A stretch of DNA of 64,000 nucleotides from Bacillota bacterium. Lineage in GTDB: Bacteria > Bacillota > Clostridia > Lachnospirales > Lachnospiraceae. The notes beneath the pieces were generated by a model, which did no database searches, was not told the DNA's origin, and worked only from the letters and a program-made list of their open reading frames with translations. The stretch lies in contig JAEZKU010000038.1 of assembly GCA_023436065.1 (NCBI GenBank), positions 1 to 64,000 of the forward strand, given 5' to 3'. Below, one piece after another: positions 7,294 to 15,513 of this stretch. Positions within the stretch are counted from its first letter, which is position 1. Each line of letters opens with the position of its first letter. The translations under genes were made by a program, and so were the position numbers.

Positions 7294-9672
7294 TTACTTA
7301 CAGCAAACCAATTGCTCATCGGCATATCTCTTGATATTGGACGCATTCACGATCTTCCGGGCTGATCCGGCTTTGATCTCGATCAGAGTAGGAGCCTGCA
7401 TAACACCGAATTCCTTGGCCAGCTCGGCGTTCTCCTCCGCATCGATCACAGCATAGTTGAATTCCTTCAGATATTCTTTGGCAATACGGCAATTCGGGCA
7501 GGTCTTTGTTGTAAACAGGTATAGACCATCCTCCATTCCGGTATTCTGCTCCGGCTTCTCTTCCTGTCTGATCCCTTTTAAATCCTGGTGCAGCTCTCTG
7601 GAGTGCTCTATATTATAGATCTTGCGGTTCTTATATTCCTGAGACTTTCCTTCATTCCAGTTCTGAACCGGGCGATAATAACCTGTGATTCGGCTGTAAA
7701 CCTCAGCCTTCTCGCCACAGTGAGGACAGGTAAACTGTTCTCCGGGCAGATATCCGTGCGCCTTACATACGGAATAGGTCGGAGACATCGTATAATAAGG
7801 GAGCTTATAATTTTCTGCAATGGTCTTCACAAGCTTAGCAGCAGCCTGCCAGTCCGGAAGCTTCTCACCTAAGAATGCATGGAATACGGTACCCGAAGTA
7901 TACAGGGTCTGAAGCTCATCCTGAATATCCAATGCTTCAAAAATATCTTCTGTATAACCAACAGGAAGATGGGAGCTATTGGTATAATACGGAGTATCTC
8001 CTTCCTTGCCTGCGGTCTTGATGTCCGGCCAACGTTTTCTGTCAGCCTTGGCAAGACGATAAGTCGTAGACTCTGCCGGGGTTGCTTCCAGATTAAACAG
8101 GTCACCGTATTTCTCCTGATAATCAGACAGGCGTTCTCTCATATGGTTCAGCGTCTTGATCGCAAACTCCTTCGTCTTCGTATGAGTCATATCCTCACCA
8201 AGCCATTTCGCATTCAGACCGACTTCGTTCATACCGATCAAACCGATGGTGGAGAAATGACTCTCGAAGGATCCGAGATAACGTTTTGTATAAGGATACA
8301 GACCTTCCTTCAAAAGCTTCGTGACGACTCCTCTCTTCACATGCAGGGAACGGGCAGAAATATCCATCATACGATCCAGGCGCGCAAAGAAATCCTTCTC
8401 ATCTGCAGCCAGATATGCGATACGGGGCATGTTGATCGTAACTACACCTACACTGCCTGTGCTCTCGCCGGAACCGAAGAAACCACCGGTCTTTTTACGA
8501 AGCTCACGAAGATCCAGACGTAGTCTACAGCACATGGAACGGATATCGCTCGGTTCCATATCACTGTTGATGTAATTCGAGAAATAAGGTGTACCGTACT
8601 TTGCCGTCATCTCAAATAACAGACGATTGTTCTCTGTATCGGACCAGTCAAAGTCTTTTGTTATGGAATATGTAGGTATCGGATACTGGAAGCCTCTGCC
8701 GTTCGCATCACCTTCGATCATGATCTCGATAAAGGCTTTGTTCACCATATCCATCTCTTTCTTACAATCCTTATATTTAAAATCCACTTCCTTGCCACCG
8801 ATGATGCAAGGTAATTCAGCAAGGTCATTCGGTACGGTCCAGTCCAAGGTAATATTGGAGAAGGGTGCCTGGGTACCCCAACGGCTCGGTGTGTTAACAC
8901 CATAGACGAAGGATTGAATGCATTGCTTTACTTCTCTATAGGTTAAATTATCAATCTTTACGAAAGGAGCAAGATAAGTATCAAAGGAGGAAAATGCCTG
9001 AGCACCTGCCCATTCATTCTGCATAATTCCTAAGAAATTAACCATCTGGTTGCACAGGGTAGAAAGATGGCTGGCAGGGGAGGAGGTAATCTTACCGGGA
9101 ATTCCGCCTAAGCCTTCTTTAATCAACTGCTTTAAGGACCAACCTGCACAATATCCTGTCAGCATTGAAAGATCGTGCAGATGAATATCTGCATTGCGGT
9201 GAGCATTGGCAATCTCTTCATCATAAATTTCTGACAGCCAATAATTTGCTGTGATTGCACCTGAGTTATGAAGAATCAGACCGCCAACGGAATAAGTAAC
9301 GGTGGAATTCTCTTTCACTCTCCAGTCTTCTTCATTCACGTAATTATTCACTATCTCTTTATAATCCAGAATAGTGGATTTCATATTACGGATTTTCTCT
9401 CTATTTTTACGGTATAGGATGTATGCCTTTGCCACGTCAGTATAGCCGGTCTGCTCCAATACATTTTCTACACTGTCTTGAATGTCTTCCACATGTATGG
9501 TTTCATCCTTGATATTTTTCTGAAAATCGGAGGTAACACGAAGCGCTAATAAACTGATGATTTCTTCATTATAGAACTTCTCGGTAGCTTTAAAGGCTTT
9601 GGTAATAGCTTCACTGATTTTACTAAGGTTGAAATCGGCAACCTGACCGTCTCTTTTGATAACGTTAATCAT
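7294..9672 (-). CDS. nrdD: Anaerobic (class III) ribonucleoside-triphosphate reductase with C-terminal glutaredoxin-like domain
   Basis: Reduces ribonucleotides to deoxyribonucleotides by glycyl-radical chemistry, without oxygen. The 792-residue protein has an N-terminal ATP-cone (VIKRDGQVADF onward, about 1-90), a ten-stranded barrel with MCCRLRLDLR, a zinc finger (FTCPHC plus further Cys) and the glycyl radical site RITGYYRPVQNWNEGK. After it the sequence continues into about 75 residues with LYLFTTKTCPNCRIAK, a glutaredoxin/NrdH-like CxxC domain, and ends in CCK. The start at 9672 follows GGAAGGGAG; an upstream in-frame ATG at 9726 lies at the predicted transcription start. No nrdG activase gene is adjacent, which is unusual. 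Two NrdR boxes precede the promoter. Confidence 0.93.
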   Translation of the reverse strand: MINVIKRDGQVADFNLSKISEAITKAFKATEKFYNEEIISLLALRVTSDFQKNIKDETIHVEDIQDSVENVLEQTGYTDVAKAYILYRKNREKIRNMKSTILDYKEIVNNYVNEEDWRVKENSTVTYSVGGLILHNSGAITANYWLSEIYDEEIANAHRNADIHLHDLSMLTGYCAGWSLKQLIKEGLGGIPGKITSSPASHLSTLCNQMVNFLGIMQNEWAGAQAFSSFDTYLAPFVKIDNLTYREVKQCIQSFVYGVNTPSRWGTQAPFSNITLDWTVPNDLAELPCIIGGKEVDFKYKDCKKEMDMVNKAFIEIMIEGDANGRGFQYPIPTYSITKDFDWSDTENNRLLFEMTAKYGTPYFSNYINSDMEPSDIRSMCCRLRLDLRELRKKTGGFFGSGESTGSVGVVTINMPRIAYLAADEKDFFARLDRMMDISARSLHVKRGVVTKLLKEGLYPYTKRYLGSFESHFSTIGLIGMNEVGLNAKWLGEDMTHTKTKEFAIKTLNHMRERLSDYQEKYGDLFNLEATPAESTTYRLAKADRKRWPDIKTAGKEGDTPYYTNSSHLPVGYTEDIFEALDIQDELQTLYTSGTVFHAFLGEKLPDWQAAAKLVKTIAENYKLPYYTMSPTYSVCKAHGYLPGEQFTCPHCGEKAEVYSRITGYYRPVQNWNEGKSQEYKNRKIYNIEHSRELHQDLKGIRQEEKPEQNTGMEDGLYLFTTKTCPNCRIAKEYLKEFNYAVIDAEENAELAKEFGVMQAPTLIEIKAGSARKIVNASNIKRYADEQLVCCK

Positions 9673-9732
9673 ATGTAACTGTCTCCCTTCCCGTTTCCAT
9701 AGCGTTGCGATGCATGGGTATCTCACCTCTTA

Positions 9733-9761
9733 ATATTACCAGATAATGAGAATTCCGTCAA
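9733..9761 (-). promoter_or_regulatory. Sigma-A promoter of nrdD
   Basis: Minus-strand TTGACG (9756-9761), 17-base spacer and TAATAT (9733-9738). This places the transcription start near 9726 and the translation start about 54 bases later. Confidence 0.7.
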
Positions 9762-9768
9762 TATAAAA

Positions 9769-9815
9769 ATACTAGATATATGTTGTAATTTTCATCGCAA
9801 CACAATATCTAGTAT
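9769..9815 (-). promoter_or_regulatory. Pair of NrdR boxes
   Basis: The NrdR consensus is the 16-base palindrome acaCwATATAtwGtgt. Bases 9800-9815 match it at 14 of 16 positions, and 9769-9784 at about 11 of 16. The 15-base gap (31 between starts, three helical turns) is the classic paired arrangement. They lie directly upstream of the -35 of nrdD. Control by an NrdR repressor encoded elsewhere is inferred. Confidence 0.65.
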
Positions 9816-9882
9816 TTAAATAGTAATATAGACCTATTAATATTCTGTGTAAAAATGCCGACAAACCGATTCCGAACCCATA

Positions 9883-11127
9883 CTACAAACTCAGGTAAAT
9901 ATCCTTAGGTACATAAGCCCGGACATATATCCCTTCCTGCTGGTATTCTTCTTCTAACAGTTGCCCGTATTTGCGTATCGTCTGTATCTTTCCGGCATCC
10001 TGATAAGAGAACACTCTCTCTATCAGAATTTTCCGTTCATTCAGGATTTTCTCAATGAGATCCAGTAACGTGTTAATCTCGCTTCCCGTCTTTGCTGAAA
10101 TCTTTACTGTATAATCAGCTTTGAAATCTTTGATCACCTGATCCGCCCCTTCCTTGTCCTGCTTGTTCAAGGCGGTGATGATGACTTTGTCCTGTATTCC
10201 CAACTTATTCAGAGTATCATACACAATATGCATCTGACTGTCCACATCAGGATTGGAGCTGTCTACGACATGAAGGATGATATCTGCATATTTGGCTTCC
10301 TCCAAAGTACTGCGAAAGGATTCAATCAGATGATGGGGCAGCTTTCTGATAAACCCGACCGTATCGGTGAGTAAGATCTGCTGGCCACTTTCCAGTGTCA
10401 GATTTCTAGTAGTAGGATCCAATGTTGCAAACAGCTTGTCTTCCTCTAAGACACCTGCATTTGTCAGATAGTTCAGCAAGGTAGATTTACCAGCGTTCGT
10501 ATAACCCACGATAGCTACCACCGGTATCTTATTCCGATTCCTCAAGGTTCTTCCGGTTTCCCGGTTCTGTTTGACCTCCTCGAGCTCCTTCCTCAGCTGA
10601 GTAATTCTGTCTCTGATCAGTCGGCGGTCCATCTCAAGCTTTTTCTCTCCGGGACCTCTGGTTCCGATCCCACCTCCCAGCCTTGACAGGGAATTACGCA
10701 AACCGATCAGTCTTGTGGAACGATAGCGAAGCTGCGCCAGTTCCACCTGTATCTTTCCCTCTCTGGTGGAAGCGTGATCGGCAAAGATATCAAGAATGAT
10801 GACGGTTCTGTCCAAAACCTTCATCTGCAGCGCATCCTCCAAATTCTTCAGCTGAGCCGGTGACAGTTCATCATCACATACGACCCCTGTAGCATTGGTC
10901 TGCAATGCCAGCTGACGGACCTCTTCGATTTTACCTTTCCCGATATAAGTACCGGGATGAACACTTTCCCGATTCTGAATAATCTTACCTACTGTAACCG
11001 CTCCGGCCGTGGCTGCCAATTCTTCCAGCTCATCTAGGGAGCGAACCGTATCATCACTGTCTGAGGAAGCAACACCTACCAATACAAAACGCTCTTCACT
11101 TTCCTTAATCTCGTACAATTCTGCCAT
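9883..11127 (-). CDS. hflX: Ribosome-associated GTPase HflX
   Basis: A GTPase that in characterised species binds and splits stalled ribosomes under stress. The 414-residue protein has the HflX N-terminal domain (about 1-190, with HPGTYIGKGK and the conserved glycine-rich SRLGGGIGTRGPGEKKLE), then a G domain with G1 GYTNAGKST, G2/G3 TLDPTTR and DTVGFIRKLP, and G4 NKQD. The start is supported by GGAGG seven bases upstream. It starts 28 bases after the TPR lipoprotein gene stop and is probably cotranscribed with it. Confidence 0.95.
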   Translation of the reverse strand: MAELYEIKESEERFVLVGVASSDSDDTVRSLDELEELAATAGAVTVGKIIQNRESVHPGTYIGKGKIEEVRQLALQTNATGVVCDDELSPAQLKNLEDALQMKVLDRTVIILDIFADHASTREGKIQVELAQLRYRSTRLIGLRNSLSRLGGGIGTRGPGEKKLEMDRRLIRDRITQLRKELEEVKQNRETGRTLRNRNKIPVVAIVGYTNAGKSTLLNYLTNAGVLEEDKLFATLDPTTRNLTLESGQQILLTDTVGFIRKLPHHLIESFRSTLEEAKYADIILHVVDSSNPDVDSQMHIVYDTLNKLGIQDKVIITALNKQDKEGADQVIKDFKADYTVKISAKTGSEINTLLDLIEKILNERKILIERVFSYQDAGKIQTIRKYGQLLEEEYQQEGIYVRAYVPKDIYLSL

Positions 11128-11155
11128 CGTCTTCCTCCCTCAATCCATACCCTCA

Positions 11156-12340
11156 TTATTCCGTCGGTATCACGGCGTTCATCAGTCTTGTATCAATGAA
11201 AGCAGCTTCCTTCAACGCCTCCTCATCCTTCGGGTAAAGGCTTAAATATTCCACTGTTTTTTCCTTCGCTTTCTGATAGTTTCCGAGTCTTTCATAAGCG
11301 ATAATTTCATTTCTAAGCAAGGTCTTCTGTGTACCTGCATAACGAAACGCAGAGCCTTTCTCCAGATGATTTAGGGCGGATTCATACTCTCCGACCTTCA
11401 TCTCACAGACAGCAATCTGGTTATAGGCATTCGGTGACTGCAGGCCACCTTCCTTGATATAATTCTCATAATAATAGATTGCCTTCGGATAGTCCTTCTT
11501 AATACGGTATATCTCACCAATATAGTAATAGGCTTCCTGAAAGCCATCTGCAAAGCTTTTGTTCAGCTCAGAAAGAGCTTTATCATAATCCTCCTGATAA
11601 TAATGTATCTTCGCAAGCTGATATTCATCCTCACCGGTCTTTGCCTCAATCTCAGCTGCCTTAGCCAGTACTTCATCCGCAGCAGCTCTGTCACCGCTTT
11701 CTGTCAGAAGGTAATACTTCCCCAAATAATGACTGTACTGCCTAGGCTCCAATGTGATCGCACGATCATAATCCTTCTGGCTATTATCATAATCACCGAG
11801 ATAACGGTAGCAAAGCGCTCTGTTGTCATATTCAGCCGCATTGTCCTTTTCGTATTTGATTAAGCTGGTATAGGTTTCTACCGCTTTATCATAGGAACCT
11901 ACGATCATCTGTGCACTTCCGACATACCGGAGAATGTCCTTATTTAAGTCGGATAATTCATTTGTCTTCAGTGCCAGTTCGAACTGCTCAAGTGCTTTCT
12001 CATAATTCGCCATATAGTAATAGGTTATTCCTTTACCCCGGAATACCCTTTTATTATTCCTTTTTGCAATGATGATTTCTTTGTTCACATATGCTTTATC
12101 TAATTCTGTCAGTGCTTCCTCATACTTGCCCAGTTTAACCAGCGTAAGCGCATAGTCGATATAATACTCTGCCCTGTTGGGATTCTTTTCAATCGCTGCT
12201 GCAAAAGAAACAGCCGCATCCTCATAATTTCCGCTGCGAAAGCTTTTCTTTCCACTTTGATATACATCTCCGGCCATATCACAGCCGGATAAAACAACCA
12301 TCAACACAATACACAATCCTATAGAAAGAAGTCTTTTCAT
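11156..12340 (-). CDS. TPR-repeat lipoprotein
   Basis: A secreted, lipid-anchored repeat protein of 394 residues. The signal peptide MKRLLSIGLCIVLMVVLSGC ends in a lipobox with Cys20. The rest is about ten tetratricopeptide repeats (NYEDAAVSFAAAIEKNPN, KYEEALTELDKA, DYDNSQKDYDRAITLEP and so on), a protein-protein interaction scaffold outside the membrane. The ATG at 12340 is chosen because GGAGGG lies seven bases upstream and the lipoprotein signal starts there; the frame stays open to 12397 but crosses a 40-base palindrome. Partners are unknown. Probably the first gene of a unit with hflX. Confidence 0.85.
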   Translation of the reverse strand: MKRLLSIGLCIVLMVVLSGCDMAGDVYQSGKKSFRSGNYEDAAVSFAAAIEKNPNRAEYYIDYALTLVKLGKYEEALTELDKAYVNKEIIIAKRNNKRVFRGKGITYYYMANYEKALEQFELALKTNELSDLNKDILRYVGSAQMIVGSYDKAVETYTSLIKYEKDNAAEYDNRALCYRYLGDYDNSQKDYDRAITLEPRQYSHYLGKYYLLTESGDRAAADEVLAKAAEIEAKTGEDEYQLAKIHYYQEDYDKALSELNKSFADGFQEAYYYIGEIYRIKKDYPKAIYYYENYIKEGGLQSPNAYNQIAVCEMKVGEYESALNHLEKGSAFRYAGTQKTLLRNEIIAYERLGNYQKAKEKTVEYLSLYPKDEEALKEAAFIDTRLMNAVIPTE

Positions 12341-12378
12341 CAGACGCTGCCCTCCGTGGTACGTAAGTTCCTCTTTTG

Positions 12379-12418
12379 AATTAACCAGTACTACCATATA
12401 TGGTAGTACTGGTTAATT
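12379..12418. repeat. Perfect 40-base palindrome
   Basis: Bases 12379-12418 are an exact inverted repeat with no loop, centred between 12398 and 12399 and with arms starting AATTAACCAGTACTACCATA. It lies about 40 bases upstream of the TPR lipoprotein start. There is no T-tract on either side, so it is not a plain terminator. A two-fold symmetric operator or a cruciform/mRNA hairpin is possible. Confidence 0.85.
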
Positions 12419-12621
12419 ATACTACATTATCTCATTCCTGACAATAACCAGACCGGGTCGAAACCTCCGATTTTTGAAGAAAATCGAAACACAACCATGA
12501 GTAATCCGTCCCATATTCCTTCCCATATTCCTTCCCACCAAAATCCGACCAACCCCGCCCCCGCAGGATTAATGGATAAAAATATTAATCTCATAATCTT
12601 GATGTTTGGATCAGTTATTTC

Positions 12622-12894
12622 ATACGTAAATTCGGCGCCCTCAATACTTATGCTGTTTATCACTTCGATACCTAAAAAGGATAGTGTGTGACTATTAATC
12701 CATAAAGAGACCGTTTGCCACCATCGGTACATAAGGTTGTGGCAGCGACCCTTCTGGCACAACCTTATGTACCGCTATGAGCGGCAACCGAGTGAGAACG
12801 TGTCTCTGTTGGATTAATAGTCACACACTATCCTTAGTGACCGAGAAAGTGATAAACATCAAACACGTAAAAAGGGCGCCGTACATTACGTACG
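12622..12894. repeat. Long imperfect inverted repeat (about 273 bases), MITE-like
   Basis: Nested arms run inward: CATACGTAA...GGCGCCC (12621-12640) with GGGCGCC...TTACGTACG (12874-12894); a perfect 25-base pair of arms (12678-12702 with 12810-12834); CGTTTGCC/GGCAACCG (12712-12719 with 12783-12790); and a perfect 17-base pair (12725-12741 with 12758-12774) around a 16-base loop. It fills the gap between hppA and the TPR gene. There is no transposase. The outer right arm is also part of the hppA terminator, so the left arm carries an inverted copy of terminator-like sequence. Confidence 0.8.
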
Positions 12895-12902
12895 ACACCC
12901 TT
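12868..12902 (-). terminator. Terminator of hppA
   Basis: Minus-strand AAGGGTGTCGTA (12891-12902) pairs with TACGGCGCCCTT (12872-12883), and a T-tract follows. It begins about 20 bases past the hppA stop and overlaps the right arm of the long inverted repeat. Confidence 0.75.
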
Positions 12903-12922
12903 CAAAATTACAGATACATAAA

Positions 12923-15037
12923 TTATCCAAAGAGCGAGAAGCCTAAGAATATCGTAGCTGTCAGAGATGCAACCAGAGACACTACGGTAATCTGTGTATT
13001 GATGGAAGGACCAGCGGTATCCTTGAAAGGATCACCTACGGTATCACCAACAACACCTGACTTATGCGCGTTAGAATTCTTACCGCCATGGTTACCTGCC
13101 TCAATATACTTCTTCGTATTATCCCAAAGACCACCGGAATTGGACATAAACAATGCAAATAACAGACCACTGATAATGTTACCGGTGATAAATCCACCGA
13201 TTGCCTGAACACCGCCGATGAAACCAACCAACAGAGTACAGATAATTGTCATAAGACCTGCAGGAATTAATTCCTTAATTGCGCCGGTTGTAGCGATTTC
13301 GATACATTTATCATACTCGGGATGAACGCCTTCCTTACCTTCCTTCAGACCAACGATTTCTCTGAACTGACGATGGATTTCTTCAACCATACGCTGAGCG
13401 TTACGGTCTACACCAAGCATCAGCATAGCGGAGAATAATGCCGGAATAGCTGCACCGAATAATAAGCCAAAGAATACTACAGGATTGATAATATCAAAGC
13501 CTGTCAGATAGTTCACACCTTCTTGAACCTTACCAAGTTCAACGGCTGCCGTGTTAACCTCACTCATGAAAGCACCAAGGAGAGCGATAACTGTCAGACC
13601 TGCTGCACCGATTGCAAAGCCCTTGGTAACAGCTTTTACGGTATTACCTGCGCTGTCCAGTGAGTCTGTAATCTCAAGTGCTTCTTCGCCAAGGTCACCC
13701 ATCTCAACAAGTCCGCGTGCATTATCAACGATAGGACCATAAGCATCGTTGGAAATAATCATACCTACGATGGACAGCATGCCGACTGCTGCCATGGAGA
13801 TACCGAACATTGCATAACCGGGTCCGAGAGGTTCACAAATCTTATATGCTGCAAGAGCGGATACGCCGATACCAACCATGGACGGCAATGCACTCATCAA
13901 ACCATAGGAAATACCGGACAGAATGGTAAATGCAGGACCGGATTCACAAGCCTTAGCCACCGCATGTACCGGAGGTCTTCTGTCATCAGTGAAATAGTCA
14001 CTGGCAAGACCGATAACCACGCCGACTACGAGACCGATTGCACTTGCTCCCCAGATACGCCATTCAAAGTTGAAAACAACAGTTGCGATTGCAGTTAATA
14101 CACCATAAAGAGCTGTAGTAACATAAGTATTGCTGTTTAATGCTGTGGTAGGTTCTCCACCCTCTTTCATTCGTGCAGTCATAACACCGACGATGGAAGC
14201 AAGAAGACCAATTGCCGCATAACAGAATACGGTTGCTGCATTGACGGTACCGCCAGCAACTTTATCAATAGACACAGCCATAACGAGCGCTGCTGCCATG
14301 GATGCCACATTGGAGTCAAATAAGTCAGCGCCCATTCCTGCAACATCACCTACGTTATCACCTACATTATCCGCGATAACCGCAGGGTTTCTCGGATCGT
14401 CCTCAGGAATACCGAGCTCTACCTTACCGACAAGATCGGCACTGATATCTGCCGTCTTTGTGAAAATACCGCCGCCTGCCTTAGCGAAAAGCGCCATGGA
14501 GCTTGCTCCGAAGGAGAAGCCGAGTAAAGCGGTTGTATTATTTGTAATCAAAAGAACCAGGGAAACTCCAAGTAAGCTGGAGCCTACTACAGCCATACCC
14601 ATAACTGCACCACCGCGGAAGCCGGACATAAACGAGGGCTTAATTCCCTTAGTAGCTGATTCGGCTGCTTTCACGTTAGCAATGGTAGCAATGCTGATAC
14701 CGATTTTACCGGCTATACCGGAAAATACTGTACCGCAGATATAAGCCAGAGCCATGATTACGTTTTCGAGAATATTTCCCTTCCAAATCGGCTGGGGAAG
14801 GAAAACCAAAATCAGAATAGCTACTACAGAACAGAATTTCACGAGTGTTCTGTACTCTTTTGCTAAAAATGTGTTGGCTCCGTTACGGATCAACTTACTT
14901 ACCTCTGCTATCTTAGCATTGGAGGAGGGCTGCTTTTCTACCCATTTGTAAAGCCAGAAGGCAGCACCAAATGCAAGAACAGCAATAACGATTGAAACAA
15001 TTTGGAAAAACAATACGTCAAAACTCAAAATGCTCAT
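12923..15037 (-). CDS. hppA: Membrane-bound ion-translocating pyrophosphatase
   Basis: Hydrolyses pyrophosphate to pump H+ (or Na+) across the membrane. The 704-residue, roughly 16-helix protein shows the pyrophosphate site DNVGDNVGDVAGMGADLFDS, KAADVGADLVGK-equivalent KTADISADLVGK, and the late GVVGDTVGDPFKDT. At the position that sets cation dependence it reads GNTVKAVTKG, with Lys and Thr, the form seen in K+-independent H+-pyrophosphatases such as that of Rhodospirillum rubrum; K+-dependent enzymes have Ala and Gly there. The ATG abuts its AAAGGGAG ribosome binding site, so a TTG twelve bases further in is an alternative start. Divergent from the decarboxylase beta gene. Confidence 0.95.
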   Translation of the reverse strand: MSILSFDVLFFQIVSIVIAVLAFGAAFWLYKWVEKQPSSNAKIAEVSKLIRNGANTFLAKEYRTLVKFCSVVAILILVFLPQPIWKGNILENVIMALAYICGTVFSGIAGKIGISIATIANVKAAESATKGIKPSFMSGFRGGAVMGMAVVGSSLLGVSLVLLITNNTTALLGFSFGASSMALFAKAGGGIFTKTADISADLVGKVELGIPEDDPRNPAVIADNVGDNVGDVAGMGADLFDSNVASMAAALVMAVSIDKVAGGTVNAATVFCYAAIGLLASIVGVMTARMKEGGEPTTALNSNTYVTTALYGVLTAIATVVFNFEWRIWGASAIGLVVGVVIGLASDYFTDDRRPPVHAVAKACESGPAFTILSGISYGLMSALPSMVGIGVSALAAYKICEPLGPGYAMFGISMAAVGMLSIVGMIISNDAYGPIVDNARGLVEMGDLGEEALEITDSLDSAGNTVKAVTKGFAIGAAGLTVIALLGAFMSEVNTAAVELGKVQEGVNYLTGFDIINPVVFFGLLFGAAIPALFSAMLMLGVDRNAQRMVEEIHRQFREIVGLKEGKEGVHPEYDKCIEIATTGAIKELIPAGLMTIICTLLVGFIGGVQAIGGFITGNIISGLLFALFMSNSGGLWDNTKKYIEAGNHGGKNSNAHKSGVVGDTVGDPFKDTAGPSINTQITVVSLVASLTATIFLGFSLFG

Positions 15038-15337
15038 CTCCCTTTCATTTTATTCAGCAAAATAAACGCTTTGTAAAAAATACTATCACGTTTGAACAAA
15101 TTGTGCAATACTAAACTCCTATTTTCGGTATTTATGGAATATTGTACAGTCAATGCATTTAATCTTTTAATAATCTTAAGTATAATTGTATATTCTGTCG
15201 ATTGACCGCTTTTATTTTTGTACATTGTGTCAATTTTCATTTTTTTGCTTTCGTTATTATTACCTTAACGGGATATAATGCAGATATCCAGTATATGGAT
15301 ACCTCCTTAAAACAGAACAAAATCTTTTGAAACAGCA

Positions 15338-15367
15338 TTGACACAACCTATCGGTATGAGCTAAAAT
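15338..15367 (+). promoter_or_regulatory. Sigma-A promoter of the decarboxylase beta/gamma pair
   Basis: TTGACA (15338-15343), 18-base spacer and TAAAAT (15362-15367), giving a leader of about 140 bases. The rest of the 476-base divergent gap (15038-15513) holds a small hairpin (TATCCA/TGGATA near 15290) and nothing else I can support. Confidence 0.6.
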
Positions 15368-15513
15368 AAAACCAATTTCATATACTTGTCATTTTCTCTA
15401 AAGGTATTGTGACTGCTGATAAAAACGTGCATATACATTGATTATGTTTGTGTACGTTTTCGCCATGATATACGGCTGGGAGATGACCATTCATGCTAAG
15501 GAGGACTTATTTT

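Noticed and set aside
7096..7456. Short plus-strand frames at the nrdD/thyA junction
   Set aside because: They overlap the nrdD end and its terminator hairpin and have no recognisable protein pattern.
12427..12762. 111-residue minus-strand open frame
   Set aside because: Half of it lies in the long inverted repeat, it has no ribosome binding site and its composition (Trp- and Gly-rich, tandem GIWEGIWDG) comes from a short DNA repeat.
15034..15240. 68-residue minus-strand frame overlapping the hppA start
   Set aside because: It lies in the AT-rich divergent promoter region, has no ribosome binding site and no protein-like pattern.
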